Source: Thozetella sp. PMI_491 (lineage: Eukaryota; Ascomycota; Sordariomycetes; Chaetosphaeriales; Chaetosphaeriaceae). Taken from it: a stretch of DNA of 64,000 nt. Shown here in pieces: positions 1 through 13,749 of the stretch. The stretch covers positions 19,215 through 83,214 of the forward strand of contig MU270073.1 in the NCBI GenBank assembly GCA_021432635.1, read 5' to 3'. The position numbers and the translations under genes were made by a program. The notes beneath the pieces were generated by a model. The model made no database searches. It saw nothing but the letters and a program-made list of their open reading frames with translations, and was not told the DNA's origin. Position 1 is the stretch's first letter. The number at the start of each line of letters is the position of its first letter.

Positions 1-1829
1 TTGTTTTCAGTGAATACCGAGACAGCGCCGAGGAAATCGTGCGTATCCTCAACACCCACAAGCCACTGGTCAGCGCGACCGTCTTCGTCGGCCAGGCTGA
101 TTCCAAGAGAAGCCAAGGCATGAAGCAAAAACAGCAGATCGAGACCATTGAGAAGTTCAAAACGGGCGTGTTCAACGTCCTTGTTGCGACTTCGATCGGC
201 GAGGAAGGTCTAGATATCGGTCAAGTCGACCTCATCGTGTGCTATGATGCGTCGTCTTCGCCAATTCGCATGCTGCAGCGAATGGGCAGAACTGGACGAA
301 AGCGAGCAGGCAACATTGTGCTCCTGCTCCTCAAGGGCAAGGAGGAGGAAGCGTACGCGAAAGCCCAGGACAACTACGCCAAAATGCAAGCCATGATTTG
401 CGAAGGTAGTCGCTTCAAGTTCCGTCATGACCTATCTACCAGGATCGTTCCTCGCGAGATTAAGCCGGAAGTTGAGAAGCGCCACGTTGAGATCCCGATC
501 GAGAACACACAAAACCCATCCTTGCCAGAGCCCAAGAAATCTAGCGCGCGCCAGAAAAGGAAGCCAGCAAAGAAAGTCTTTCACATGCCCGATGGCGTAG
601 AGACTGGCTTCACAACCGCTGCCTCGTCATTCTTCGGGAAGTCTTCCAAGAGCACGGCCCCCGATAAGCGCATCCCTGCGGAGACTGACTTCCTTGCGCT
701 ACTGCCTAGCCTAGAGGACGTCGTGCTAGATATGTCGCAGACGGCCGAGCTCGATAAGCTCTACAGGCAGTACCCTTCTCGGGATTCTAGGGTTGAGGAG
801 ATTGGACCCCCGCGCCTGGACGCTTTCCCGGCTGCTCAGAGACGGCTGCGGCCAACTGCGATTGTTGGACACGGAAAGTATACCAAGAGATGTGTAGCGC
901 TCTTCCGGACACTGGGGAAGTTGCAGGATCCCAATGATAGGTATACGTACCCATACGGAGAGCTCGGTGATGCAAGATGGAGAGCTATCCCCGTGCCACC
1001 CGTGGCTGGTGACCCTGAAACCGATCATGAAATTGTACTATCGGTGTCCAATAACCATGTGGAGCAAGCGGAGCCCATCGCGCTATCCTCTCGTCAAAAG
1101 AAGCGTCAAGCCTCGGGAGGTAGAACAACACAGGCGCGAAAACCCCAGTCACGTTGTTTCTTAGATGACGACCTCAAGGATGACGGCATGGAAGAAAACG
1201 AAGAAGAGGAGGACGAGGTTGGCCTTAACGTGTCGTCACTAGCTAGCCGTCGCGGTGGCAAGCGAAAACCCGCGGCAGGTCGAGGGGGACGAGGTCGGGG
1301 TAAGGGTAATTTTAGGAGCCAAGGTGATCGGCTGGAAGAACTGGGCGACGACTGCACAAGGACGAGCGATATGGAGGACACTGATGGGTCTGACAGTGGG
1401 GCAGACTTAGTAGACTTCATCGTTGACGACGACATAACTTCGAGCATGCTCCGGAGCGAGTTGTCAACATCTCCAACATCGCCGTTGCCTACGCGGCGTT
1501 CGTCAGTTTTCAGTCTCGCACTCACGCCGAAAAAGCAGAAAAGCCCAAAGGAAGCGGAAGCATCATCAATTGCGGGCCAATCCAGTGTCCCGATAGCACT
1601 GAATCCAACTCAAGACAGCGACAGCGACATGCCAGATCTTGATGCCCTCCTCGGCAAGGCTAGTTCGCACAGGGCACCAAAACGTAAAAGTAAGGGGCAA
1701 GGAAGGGGCCTAGATCAGATTGGCGATCTAGATGGCGATGACTTGGACGACGAGGTCGTCGTATCTCGCCACTCGGTTCCTAAGAAACGGCGCCATGTGT
1801 TGGATGATAGTGACGATGACAGCGATTAG
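1..1829 (+). CDS. mph1: ATP-dependent DNA helicase Mph1 (FANCM family), 3' part
   Basis: Mph1 is a nuclear 3'-5' DNA helicase that processes stalled forks and D-loops and limits crossover (family knowledge). The frame is open from base 3 with no start in the window, so the 5' part lies upstream; about 608 residues are visible. The fragment opens with VFSEYRDSAEEIVRIL, the start of the helicase C-terminal lobe, followed by GQADSKRSQGM, the motif V region SIGEEGLDIG and motif VI QRMGRTGRKRAG, all characteristic of Mph1/FANCM. After it comes the family-typical segment around FHMPDGVETGF, then a long, charged, low-complexity tail with acidic runs, a Gly/Arg-rich patch, basic stretches that could be nuclear signals, and an acidic end (DDSDDDSD). 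No intron is needed in the visible part. Confident on family; only completeness is unknown. Confidence 0.95.
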   Translation, partial: VFSEYRDSAEEIVRILNTHKPLVSATVFVGQADSKRSQGMKQKQQIETIEKFKTGVFNVLVATSIGEEGLDIGQVDLIVCYDASSSPIRMLQRMGRTGRKRAGNIVLLLLKGKEEEAYAKAQDNYAKMQAMICEGSRFKFRHDLSTRIVPREIKPEVEKRHVEIPIENTQNPSLPEPKKSSARQKRKPAKKVFHMPDGVETGFTTAASSFFGKSSKSTAPDKRIPAETDFLALLPSLEDVVLDMSQTAELDKLYRQYPSRDSRVEEIGPPRLDAFPAAQRRLRPTAIVGHGKYTKRCVALFRTLGKLQDPNDRYTYPYGELGDARWRAIPVPPVAGDPETDHEIVLSVSNNHVEQAEPIALSSRQKKRQASGGRTTQARKPQSRCFLDDDLKDDGMEENEEEEDEVGLNVSSLASRRGGKRKPAAGRGGRGRGKGNFRSQGDRLEELGDDCTRTSDMEDTDGSDSGADLVDFIVDDDITSSMLRSELSTSPTSPLPTRRSSVFSLALTPKKQKSPKEAEASSIAGQSSVPIALNPTQDSDSDMPDLDALLGKASSHRAPKRKSKGQGRGLDQIGDLDGDDLDDEVVVSRHSVPKKRRHVLDDSDDDSD

Positions 1830-4533
1830 CACTAGATGAAACGTGGCGTTGGGTAAGACGAACGATAGGACACGGGTGCACTAGGCCGAAGTGCTAGGCT
1901 GGCGTTCAGGTTTACATGAATAGATCCTGTAGGATGTCTTTAAGAGTTATCGCCAACGACAAACTGCCTGGTCGTGAGCGCTGTCCCCTGTAACAAGCCG
2001 TCGATTGGCACTTGTTCTTCGCCAATCCAAATACTAATGACTGAGATCCCACTTCTAAGCGGTAAGTTTTACTGAGAGCCGTTTATACACACCGAATCAA
2101 GACTCAGAAAGCCCCTCGCCGGCTAAAGCCTTATGCGTAACGCCGACCACGATCACGATGTCATCTTCCGGGGCATATTTCGGAATGGTTGAAACATCAC
2201 AGACTAGCCTTTGTTGGTTTCTATATATGAAACTAAATTCGAGAACCTATAGAGCATAGCCTGCCTAGTGGCGGACTAGGCAACCCCTGGGACACATACC
2301 TAGACGCACCCGAGCACCTAACTAGGAGATGCACAACTTCAACATTCATATCTGCCCCTTTTTATACGTCTCCCAGTATTTTCTCTTGCATATGAAACGC
2401 GACAGAACCATCATCAACAGCGCGATTACCAACACCTATTGGCCGGCAGGCGCCGCTTGACTACATATGGGCCAAGGGCGCTATGGTCTCATTTACCCGC
2501 GGTTTGAACGACCAACAGATGCGCAGTGGTATCCAAGGTGAACACAGTATCACAAGCCGGGTCTGGGCCCCGTTGATCCTGTCGACAACGCACGAAGAAG
2601 CTTGGAGGCGGTTCTCGACCGGGATGGGCTGCCAGGCACACACCAAGTGAGATCGCCACGTCCGTCGTATCCCTCGTCTTGCTTGACTGCCCGTGTATTG
2701 GTGGGCAGATGATCCACTGCGATGGCGGCGGCGCCATAAGTGGTTGAGGGACGTTGGGCCGAATGAGGGGATTCTCATGATTGGGCAGGTGGGTGAGAGA
2801 GGGGTGGAGGGGGGCGGAGGGCTAACGTGTAAAAGGGATGTACATTTAGAGACGGCAGCGCGGAATGAGACCTATCTCGGCACTTGCACCAGAGGAGGCG
2901 ACAGTGTCTACGACTTGTAGGCTGCCTAGAAACCCTACATCGGATTCGAGGCTAATTTATCGACCTCGCGATAGCCAGCGAATGTCTGGGCCTCTACGAT
3001 ATGTGAGGCCACGATTTTATGCGAAGGGGTGGCATGGGAGTGCTCACCGAGAGATGGTGGCCCAATGCAATGTGCGCACGACAGGTGCTATGTATATACT
3101 CCGGCATGTGCAGACTCGACCGCCACAATCCCGTGGCCGACAAATGTGAATGACGACGCAATGACCGACCCAGCCACTTTGTGCCCCCCTGGACAGAGAA
3201 GCTCCGGAGTGTTCGGGGTTATCCTTATCGGTCTGGGGTCCTTTGCCCGTCACGCTCCCGTGCAATGGCGTAGATGCCATGAAGCCACGCAATGCGCATG
3301 CATCGGCACATGGCCACGCCCGAGGGGAGCAAGGGGGCACAAGCTAGGTGCTGTATGGACGGCCATATTGGCTTGGCGGGCAGGTCGACGGCGAGGCGGT
3401 CTGGGACCTTGATGTCGCAGCGCATGGCCGGGCGACTCACGTAGGGCCGCTGGTGAACCCGTTGAGTGCCCTGGGTGCTATGTTCGGGCCGGGACCGACA
3501 GCGGCAGACAGACGCTGCTGGCCAATGGACCGGCCTGGCAGGGGACTGCAGTGGCGGCAGGTGGGAACAGCCAGAGGACATGACGGGTGCCGCGGGCTTG
3601 GGGCGGCGAGGGCGACGACCTTGAGGGCTGCCATCCGATGATAACAGCAACTTCACCCGAACCAAGGCGGGCACGCGGGCAGAGACACGGCTGCCGGCAC
3701 GCCACAACGCCTCCTGGCCCACGACATGGCTGGTTACAGCGCATCGCATGGGCGGGCACGCACCCAATCATCCGGCGGTGCGTCCAGCGCCTTGCCCTTC
3801 CGAGGTACCCAGCTCGGGCCTTGCCCCTCCTGGACGGGAACCCCAGCCAGCGTCTGGCCGGTTGACCTCATCAGTTTGATGATGGTACGGGAAGGACTGC
3901 CGGGTTGATGTTCCGTTCTAGACCGTGGCACAGCCTGCAGACAAACATCCCCTGTGCGACGGGGGAAGGGGTGCCTGCCGGAGGGGAGGTGAGGTTGACC
4001 AGCCTCCACCGCCCTCTCCTGCCCAGGCCGGTCGCCGGTCGCCCGTTGCTGCCTCCCTTGATTTAAGGCCTGCCGCTCGCTGCTCACTCGTCGTCCTGAA
4101 CTTTTAGGCAGTCACGGACAAGAGCTACATTGGCCACGGTATTTGTAGTGTAGTGGTCCGTGGTGAGTCACGCACGTTTCGGGCTTAGTTCAGAATGCTA
4201 TCATTTCGTCGCCCAAGCTCGTACAGGGACTGAGAGAAAAAACCAACCTGAAGAGGCTCGACCTCCCATTTTCTTTTAGCAAGGAACAGGGCCCAGCAGT
4301 ATGGTTTGAAGCCGTCCCCTTTCATCCCACCCCGTTTGTAACTATCACTTTCGCCGGGTCAGGGCTGCCGCCAAGACCCAACCACCCTCCTCCTCCCCCA
4401 CCCCGGATTCCATTTCAGAGGGGGTCCCAGTGGCCAACCCACTCGCACTACTCCGTACCTCTGTACATGTCCCGCTAATCCGCTCCGACAATTAGCCAAT
4501 TTCATCCCTCTGCATGCAGAGTTCATTGCCAAG
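1830..4533. other. Intergenic, mph1 3' flank and ABC transporter promoter
   Basis: No gene can be supported here. The first 600 bases are moderately AT-rich and look like 3' flank. From about 2700 to 4100 the sequence is GC-rich, and short overlapping open frames appear on both strands in several frames at once, without a shared domain or splice pattern, which is typical of GC-rich non-coding DNA. The last 400 bases are pyrimidine-rich on the plus strand and are probably the promoter and leader of the transporter gene. Confidence 0.6.
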
Positions 4534-7500
4534 ATGGTAGAAAGGGAGCTCGTCAACGAGATCGTGGGAATCGCTGCAGTAGCCCTGATTGGCCTGTTAT
4601 CTCTTCCCGGCCTCAAATATACAGCAACCAAAACGCGATTCTTTTCGTCACAAGCCCCGGTCGCCGAGCTTTACGAGGATCAAGACGGCATCTCCACCGA
4701 AGCATCCGTGAAGGCTTACTCGGACACGCGCCCGAGAATAGCGACATGGATCGTCGTGGTCATTGGCTTGGGGGTCACAGCCGCGGACAAGGCTTTCATT
4801 CTGAGCGTGCAAGATCCGTCGGAGCCGCCCCGGTCCCCGGTTCTCTCCGCCATTGAGTCGTGGACCAACCTGGCAGCCTGGGTGAGTTGTGCTTCTGGCC
4901 ATTCCGAGACGAAACCAACGTGCTGACCTAGATGCAAGGTTCTTCTGTGTCTACAATGCGCCTCTCTTCCGCTCAGGTACCACTATCTGCTGAAGTTCCG
5001 TCTGGCATTCCTCGGGGTTATCTCTTCGATCCTTCTCTCCGTGTCCATTGCGGTGCGCAACGGATACGATGCCCTTGCTGCGGTGACACAACCAGACGCC
5101 ACCGCAAAGATCCTAGGCGCGGTGCGACTGGTTCAATTTGGGCTTGCCATCGGGGCTGCCGGTGCATTTGCTTCCTTCCCCCGACGGCCGGATGTCTATG
5201 ACCGAGAGGCGCTAGTCGACCAGCAGCACACCCTGTCTTTGCTGGAGAGGATGACATTCTCTTGGAACAGGATGGTGTTCGATATTGCCAAGGAGAGGCA
5301 GATGCAGATCACGGACATGCCAGGCCCCGACTACAGGACAAAATCGGGCAACCTGCGAACCAGGTTCCTCGCCAGAAAGGACAGCGGACGGCTCTGGTGG
5401 AGGCTCATCAAGGCCTTCTCTGGTGAACTCGCTCTCCAGTGGGTTATGACTCTCATTATTGCTATTTTGGCCTTGTTTCCGCAAGTAGTGTTGTACAACT
5501 TCTTGGAGAGGATCGAGAGTAGAGCAAGCTACCGTGGAACAGACCCTACTCTGTTCGTCTGGGTATTTGGTCTGTTCCTCAGCCAAATTCTCCTGGTAGC
5601 GATGAATAACTGGCTCAAGTGGGTCACTGACAGCCGCCTTGATACCCCAGTGGGCTCGCTGTTGCAGTCATTGGTCTTTGCCAAGGCGCTGAAGCAGTAC
5701 GAGACTGCGGCACCGGGGACGACCGATAAGGACGGCAAGAAGGACGGTAATTCTACAGACAAGAATCTAGACAAGGCCGGGGCCAAGCCCGAAAAGGGCA
5801 AGGATAAAGGCACCCGGCAGTCTGTGATCAACCACATGAAGCTAGACAGGTGTGTGGCAGCTTACCCTCAATGGGAATGCACATGGTACTAACCTAGGCA
5901 TACAGCAATCGGGTCACTATCTTCTGCATGTACAACAACAACTTTCCCTCAGCGGTTTACAAACTTGCATTGGCCGGCGGCTTTCTCTCGCAGCTAATGG
6001 GATGGAAAGCAGTCGTGGCAGGCCTCACCGCTGGTGCTTTGATGGCTCCCATCAGCACTTGGATGTCGCGCAAGTACACTAAGATTCACTTCTCGCTCAT
6101 GAAGTATCGGGATGGCAAGGCACATCTCTTGACGGAGGCACTCCAAGGAATGCGCCAGATCAGATTCTCTGCGCTGGAAGAGCACTGGGAGGAGAAGATA
6201 ATGAAGAGCAGAAACGAGGAGCTGGCGCAATACTGGAAGTCCGCCGTCTGGTCCTGCGTGCTGGTCTTCATCGTTAACCTCGGACCTCTCCTGCTTGCTA
6301 GCGTTGCGTTTTCGGTCTATGCTTGGGAGAACGGAACCAACATCCGAGCATCAGTCATCTTCACCTCGCTTGGGCTTCTCGAACAGCTCGAAGAGGCCAT
6401 TGCATTTATTCCTCTGCTGCAGATGTACATGGTTGAGGCTTACACCAGCTGTGTACGCCTGGAAAAGTATCTCAACCAGACCGATAAGGAATTTGTTTCC
6501 TCGGATGGAAAGAATATCACCTTCGAGGTATGTGATTCAAGTGTTTCGTGTTATAATTGCTAGCCTGGCAATCATGTTTCTTGCGAGACGTCAATACTGA
6601 CATTTTCACCGAAGGACGCAACTGTCGCCTGGCCGGCGGTCGAAGACTCGGATCAGAAGAGTGACGAGGAAGCTGCTGACTCGGATTCAACAACCCGGGA
6701 AATCCGTTCTATCCTACGAGGCGTGAATCTAGTCTTTCCCGAAGGAGAACTAAGTGTTGTGACAGGCCAAACTGGATCTGGAAAGAGCCTTTTGCTCGCA
6801 GCGATCCTCGGCGAGGTAAAGCTTCTCTCTGGCACAGTTCATGTACCGGTCCCCCCATCGATCGATGAGACGCTCAAGAGCATACCCGAGTCTGAGTGGG
6901 TGGTGCCACAACTCAGTGCGTTTGTGTCCCAGACCCCGTGGATCGAAGGGGGCTCCGTCCAGGAAAACATCGTATTTGGTCTGCCAATGGTGCCGCGGCG
7001 TTACCGCAAGGTTCTGCATGCGTGCGCTCTCGAGAAAGACATCGAGCTCCTAGTGGATGGCGACCAGACTGAGGTTGGTCCGAAAGGGGTGACCCTCAGC
7101 GGCGGTCAGCGATGGCGCGTGGCACTCGCTCGGGCTCTGTACTCCCGTGCCGGTACCATCATTCTCGATGACGTTCTCAGTGCTGTTGACGCTCACGTCG
7201 GCCGCCTCATTGTTAGTGAGGCCCTCACAGGCGAGCTGGCTCGTGGCAGAACAAGAATTCTCGCTACACATCATGCCGAACTAGTTCTTCCTTACGCAAG
7301 CTACCTTGTGCGCCTCGCCGATGGCAAGCTTGACTCTGCAGAGCAAGTGACCCCGTCAGCGGATGGATTGAGAGGCGATGACATGGCACTGGAGAACGGT
7401 AGTGGGTCCTCACCTGACGACTCAGCCGAGATACCCATGCGAAGCGCCAAAGACCTCAAGTCCAAGGAGGAGGAAGAGTCGCGCGAGGTGGGTCGCGTGA

Positions 7501-9792
7501 AGTGGACCGTCTACTACGAGTACTTCAAAGCCTCCGGAGGCATTGTATACTGGACTCTCGGTCTGCTCATCTTGTTGCTCAGCCAAGCGATAAGTGTGGT
7601 CCGAACCTGGAGCTTGAAGGAGCTTGCTCAGCAGGCTTCCACGTCGTCGGCCTCGGAACGTTCTTTTGCTCGATACATGAACAGCCAGCAGGTGTTCTTC
7701 GGCGGCATCCCCACGTCTTCAGTACGTGTCGCTTCTGACGGAGATGTTTACTTCTGGGTCGCGATGTACATCGGCCTATATTTGGCCTTGAACACCATCC
7801 AGGTCGTCCGGGTCCTAGGATATTTCCTCGTGAGCTTGAGGGCCTCCCGGATTCTCTTCAAGCGCATGACACATGCCATCCTTCGAGCTCCACTCCGCTG
7901 GATTGATACAGTCCCTGCTGGGCGGATCTTGAACCGATTCACCTCGGATACGTTTACAGTCGATAGAAGATTGACAACCGAGACGTTCACATTCCTCAGA
8001 ACTAGCCTTGGATTGCTCGTGATCATCGGCACGAGGTGAGCGCAACTTTGTTACCAGTCACTGCAAACCGCAGCCGTGGTTATTTTCATTGCTAACAGTG
8101 GGCAGTTTGACGGTCTCGCCTTACGTCATTGTCTTCGGGCTCCTACTCTTGGGTCTGTACGTGCGGATTGCAAACGAATATATTACAGCTGCTCGCGAGG
8201 TCAAGAGGATTAATTCGGTCTCGCATTCCCCCATTTATGACCAGTTCAGCTCAGTGCTCTCGGGCCTCTCAACTATTCGCGCCTATGGCAGAACCGAGTA
8301 CTACATGGATCGTATGCTGAACTTGATCGACAACAGCACCAAGGCCAGTTGGGCTCTCCAGCTCTCTGCTCGCTGGATGGCGTTACGCATGGGCATGCTC
8401 GGTGCTCTCTTTGTGACCGTCGTGGCTACTGCTATTGCCTTCGGTGGTGTTAATGCCGCCCTCGCCGGCTTTAGCTTGACATTCGCCCTCCGCTACACCG
8501 GCTTCTTGACGCGGCTTCTGTCAGGCATGACGTCTGTCGAGCTCGGCTTTAACGCGTGTGAGCGCGTACTCGAGTACACCAAGATCGAGACGGAGCCGGA
8601 GGGAGGCAATGACGCCCCGGCGGCTTGGCCAACGGCTGGACGCATCGAGATTGAGAACTTGACGGTCGCATACAGCAAGGATCTGCCACCGGTCTTGAAG
8701 AACCTCAACTTCACTGTTAACGCCGGGGAGCGCATCGGCATAATCGGCAGGACGGGAGCCGGCAAGTCCACCTTCGCCTCGGTACTCTTCCGCCTGTTGG
8801 ACCCCAGGGAGGGAACCGTCCACATTGACGGCATCGACATTGCGAGCTTGAAACTAGCACACTTGCGAAGCCGCTTAGCGATCATCCCGCAAGATCCATT
8901 CCTGTTCTCGGGTACTCTCCGGTCCAACCTCGATATGGAGAACACCCTAGACGACTACGAGTTGGTAGCAGCCTTGAAGCGTGTTCATCTTATCCATCCA
9001 GATGATGATTCACTGCCGCCCACCACGCAACCGGCAACACCCCCCACCGAGGCGACCAGTTCTACGGCTATAGCCCCCTCGGCATCAGAGACCGATCCGG
9101 CAACGGATGCTACCGAGGCTGTCACGCTACTGGACACAACACTTGCAGAAGATGGAGCCCCGACTGTCAACCCAGCGGACGCGAGCCAAGCCGGCCAGCC
9201 GACTGACAATACCAGTGTATTCACTGACCTCTCGACCGCTATTAGCACCGGCGGTGCGAATCTGTCTCAAGGTCAGCGCCAATTAGTATGCTTGGCTCGT
9301 GCCCTCCTCACCCGGCCGAAGATCGTCGTCCTGGACGAAGCCACCAGCGCCGTCGATCGAGGAACCGACACTGCTATTCAAGAGTCGCTGCGCGAAGAAT
9401 TTGTCTCAGCCGGCTGCACGGTTCTGGTTATTGCCCATCGTTTGTCGACAGTGGCCGACTTTGACCGCTTGTTGGTCCTAGATAAAGGCCGCGTTGCTGA
9501 GATTGGGAGCCCGAGAGAGCTGCTCGAGGCCGGTATGGCGCACGAGAGAGAGCTCAAGGGCTCGGCAGCCGAGACTCCAAAGGGAAAACAAAAGCTAGAC
9601 GACACCGAGGAGCAAACCATTGTCGACAGCGACGAGGAGGCAGGGGGTACTACGCGCGTGAACTCGCCTGACGACAGCGAGGATGAGGAAGTGGACGGAA
9701 CGGGGGCTTTCTGGCGCCTGGTACAGAAGAGTGCCGAGAAGGATAAGCTCCTTCAGATGATCATGGGCAAGGACGCCTCCAATGTGGCCTAG
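4534..9792 (+). CDS. ABCC-type full ABC transporter (multidrug/vacuolar conjugate)
   Basis: Five exons: 4534-4881, 4939-5849, 5906-6527, 6615-8035, 8106-9792, giving about 1662 residues; all junctions keep frame with GT-AG borders (second intron branch tactaac). Order is TMD0 with about five helices, TMD1, NBD1, TMD2, NBD2, the layout of ABCC/MRP transporters that export or sequester conjugates and xenobiotics at plasma or vacuolar membranes. NBD1 has Walker A GQTGSGKS (near residue 678), signature LSGGQRWRVALARAL and Walker B IILDDVLSAVD, where Asp replaces the catalytic Glu, a known ABCC asymmetry. NBD2 has Walker A GRTGAGKS (near 1315), LSQGQRQLVCLARAL and VVLDEATSAVD with the Glu present. 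About 70 residues of Thr/Ala/Pro-rich low complexity sit in NBD2 before its signature. A basic/acidic linker (5710-5820) lies inside TMD1. The start is the first ATG in frame. Substrate cannot be inferred. Confidence 0.93.
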
Positions 9793-12700
9793 TGGCGAAT
9801 GCGCGGGCGTGTTGTGTAACGGCTATCGGATGGTGACCTGCTGCCATTTCCTCGGCAAGCAGACCGGAATCTGCAACGACGGGAAGCACAAAAGATGGAA
9901 GGCAGCAGCAGTTTCGTTTTCTTCGCGATTCGCATTACTAGGTGCACAACACTAGCGCTTTTCGGTTTGTGACGAGTAGCGTTCACAGCGTGGCCTGTTA
10001 GTAAGATAGATCTTTGCCCCAAAAAATCAGGTGTGTTATGATGCCACTGGTAGCTAGTATAGAGAAAATCCAGTGACACGTACGACTGACTGGTCGCCCT
10101 GGTGAGTGAGGAGAGCCGAGAGGGAGCCGCTATATCTGGCGGTGTGTGAAGGTAGTCAGTTCACTCAAGGACTAACTCGAGGAAAGGGGTCAAAACTGGT
10201 CAAACTATGGAGCCCTTCTGTGCCAGTAAGCCGCTTAACCGAAGCACAGCAGCACCGAAACCATGGGCCGCAGGTCTTCAACACACATGGGCGTCACCGG
10301 CTCTCTCTCTCTGCTTACTACAGCTTTCCTAGACGGCAGAACTGCCTGCCCGACAACAGCACCACCGCAAGACATCGAAGTTGCCTCTACACCACTGGAG
10401 CCACGAGGAAACAATGCCGCGCCAACCCGCAGTGCGGGACGTTAGCCTCGCGCAAGCAACCCCTCCTCCAGCCACTATTCCCCCAATCGAGGGATCATGT
10501 TTCGAGCGCAGAAGCACCCGATTCGATATCTTGCGCCGATAATCTCCCCCCCTCCCCTTCCCCACAGCCATCCCGGCGTGCAGTTGCTTTGAACAAGCGA
10601 GAAGGTCCAGGTCACGGCTGTCGCGTTATCCGGAGAGCGATTTTCTCGGCTAACGGCGGCGGCGGTAAGGGCGAGATGCTGGGCCTCCAGAGCCAGTAGC
10701 CGAGATACTGCTGCCATGTGGAAATCCTGGGCGCAACCAGAGCGATCTACGCCGGGGTCGGGCAGCTCTGTTCTATATCGAGGGGCCTGAAACGCAACCC
10801 CCCCGGGCGCTAGAGGACCCTGAGGACGGCCACTCCTTCCTTTACCAGAATAGCCGCTCAGGTCGACGAAGGGCTGGGCGACCGGACATTTGATTTCGCG
10901 CATCGTGAAGCCTGCCGGCGGGCATGGGTTCTTGAGGTCTGGTACAAGGCCCCCTCCTCTCCCGAGCCATCCTTGGGATCCCAGGGGAGGCTCCTTGTGA
11001 CAGGTCGCGCGGGCAGGCGTTCGACGGAGACCTAGCGGGCGAGAGTAGTTCCATGGTGCTTGCTTACTCTCTCATTTGCTACATCTAGCGGCTTTCGCCG
11101 ACTTGGACCGTCAATCCCGAGGCCGCCACTCCTTCTCGCTTCCCTCTTCTGTCCTGCTGCTATGTGCATACCTTATTGCTGCACGGTGCATCCGGCGCGA
11201 GATGTGTGGCCAACGAGCGCCGTCCACTTACACCAGCCTCGACAGCGAGAGCACAACCCCGCCCGCGCCAGGTGGTGGCCAGTGGCAGGGGGAATCTTCC
11301 AATGAGCTCTAGAGGTAACGCACATGGCGCCTTGAGGCCAGTGCATTTGCGGTGGGCAGGTTTGACAGGGGTGTTAGTGAGACCGGCGTCGAGTCCGGCC
11401 AATCACCCCGGAACGCCCCCCATAGCGCCATCTACCATTGGACAATTGCACTAGCCAGCTAATTAAACTGAACGCTAAGAGACGCGCTCATCCGCGTCTC
11501 TTTCGCGCGTCGACGCGACGTTCCCGACCCCACGACGTTCACCGTCGTGTCAGCCCCGGAGCTGTCCCCTTCCCCCCCTTTCTTCGCTCTCCTTCCTTTC
11601 GACTTTTGGCTGCAGCGCATACCGCGGCCGCACACCGCGCCTCTCACCGCTAGAACTAGCCCACATGGGGGCACATGGGCGATCTGGTGGGACACCAAGG
11701 TGCAGACCCAATTTAGATAGCTGGCCGTGAAGGTGGTCCTCGTGAACATCGCAAGCGTTCCCCCTCCCCCCCCCCCAAGGCGGCCGAAGGGGGGAAAGCG
11801 GAGGGGCAACTGTTTCCCCAGCCGACCAAGCCGCCGATATCATCATCAACCGGGAATGCCTAGCAGGTATGAGCCACTGCCGGCTCTCCGTGGCCGCCCA
11901 GTTATCGCATTCGCCGCCCCTGTGTCCAATCAAGGAGGATGCTTGCACCATGATCTCGATGGCTCTGGGGACCTGGGGCTGGTTTCCCGCAGCGACTGGT
12001 GCGCCGCGCCAGATGACTTGCATCGAGGTGTCCATCGTCACTCGATAGCTATCCTTTGCATTATCTTCCTGCAGAAGCGCGAGAGCACCAAGCCCTGCCA
12101 ACGGGCAATCCACAAGCGGGGTGATTATCTTTGAGACGGGTGCAGCAGACTGGGCCGCCTGGTGATCCCAACTTCGTGCTGGCTGGAAGCCCAAGGGGAA
12201 ACGAAGGCTCGTAGTAGTAAAGAAAAGAAGCAGCTGGGGGACCAGCGACAACACCGTGTTGTGTGCACCGCATGCAGAATAAGCCCGGGTCGGCCTCGCA
12301 CCACGGTTCAGGTCTCTCCTTAGGGTCGCGATGGATGCAAATAATCCAGAAAGAGGGGGACGCTTATCGTTCTGCATGCTTGTGAACCCCTCCTGCGTCG
12401 CTTCGGGTACCCTCGTCCTCGTTGACGATAGAGGCTTGCATCGACGGGCAGGGAGGGACTCGCTGGCGTGAGTACGTGCAGGTCTCCAATTCCCCCACTC
12501 CCACCTGCATCACGGAAGATTAGAGATCCTGCGAGGTGCGAGGCCAAGGGTAGGACGTGATGCGCGTGCCATCATTGATGGGGAAGCCTGGTGCCCTGCT
12601 TGCCTGTCTGTGTGTACATATGGTACATACGGTGCATGGGTGCGCGGGAAATAGAATCACCAGAGGGTCAATTGCTTGGGTCGTCGTCAACGTCACCGTC

Positions 12701-13749
12701 GTCATGGACGACATTGTTAAGCACGGCTGGGGCTGGGGCTGATCCAGCTAGTTGATCTGCCGGGGTAGTTCTTCAGGCACAATTCCCGTCAGCTTGGAAA
12801 GATTCCCGGTAACTCGACGTCAGCAGCCGGGTTATGATGTCTTGATCGACGGGAAGACAGCGACGTGATCGGAATTGAGCGATTGGATCGAGCTCGGCGA
12901 CCGGCGTCCAACAGGCCCCCCCTAAGGCTGACAAGTTTGCGCCGGCTAAACAGGAGGGAGGAGCAGTCAAGATCACCAGGTCCCCAGCCCACCACCGACG
13001 AGGGGTGCCACACCAGGAGCCTTCATACCTGGCTCCGATGTTCTTATTGTCTGGCATATTTGCCGGCCACCCGAACCGGCCAGGCTCCCGACCAAGCCAG
13101 TGTACCAGCGAGGTACTTGCTGGACCTAGCTCGCCATGGCACGTCGTCGTTCAAATATCCTACGACCGTGCTATTACCACCTAGCACGAGTGAGTGCACC
13201 CGGACGAGGTAGAAAGAAGGGGGAAAAAAAACTAAAAAACTAAGGGCGGCTTGTGGCGTCATGTGCTAGCAGCTCGTAGGGCCAGCTTTGCCAGCTTGCA
13301 AGCTTAGCTCAGGGAAGCTCTGCTGAGAACGAGGCGTTCTTGACACCTGTCGCGAGTCATGGCAAACCCTGCTTCACCTGTGACAAGCGCACGACGGGGA
13401 CGCGAGGGAAGATCCGGGGCGAAGCGGCTCGCACACCGCTGATAGCTTGGCCACGCCGTCTCCCGGGCCGGGGCGATCTAGGGGCACACCGCTCGCAGAG
13501 GGGCACTGTGCTACGACCGCAACAGGCAGGCATCTCTGGGAGGGGCTGTTTGAGCTATGCACAATGCCAATGTTCTTCGAGAAAGACGGTGAGCCGGCGT
13601 GCGGTGTGGTGGGGACTGACGGCGTGCTTCACGTTCCAAGCGAGGCTCCCCGATGCGACGGCAAGATACTGGTACCTCCCCCAGGTCCGTTAGGGGTCAT
13701 TCTGGGGATTTTTGAGGGTCGAGGGTCAAAAGGCGAGGGTCGTGGTGCT

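Noticed and set aside
11550-12377. 275-codon minus-strand frame
   Set aside because: Low-complexity, no domain, and overlapping frames on both strands; no better than chance at this GC content.
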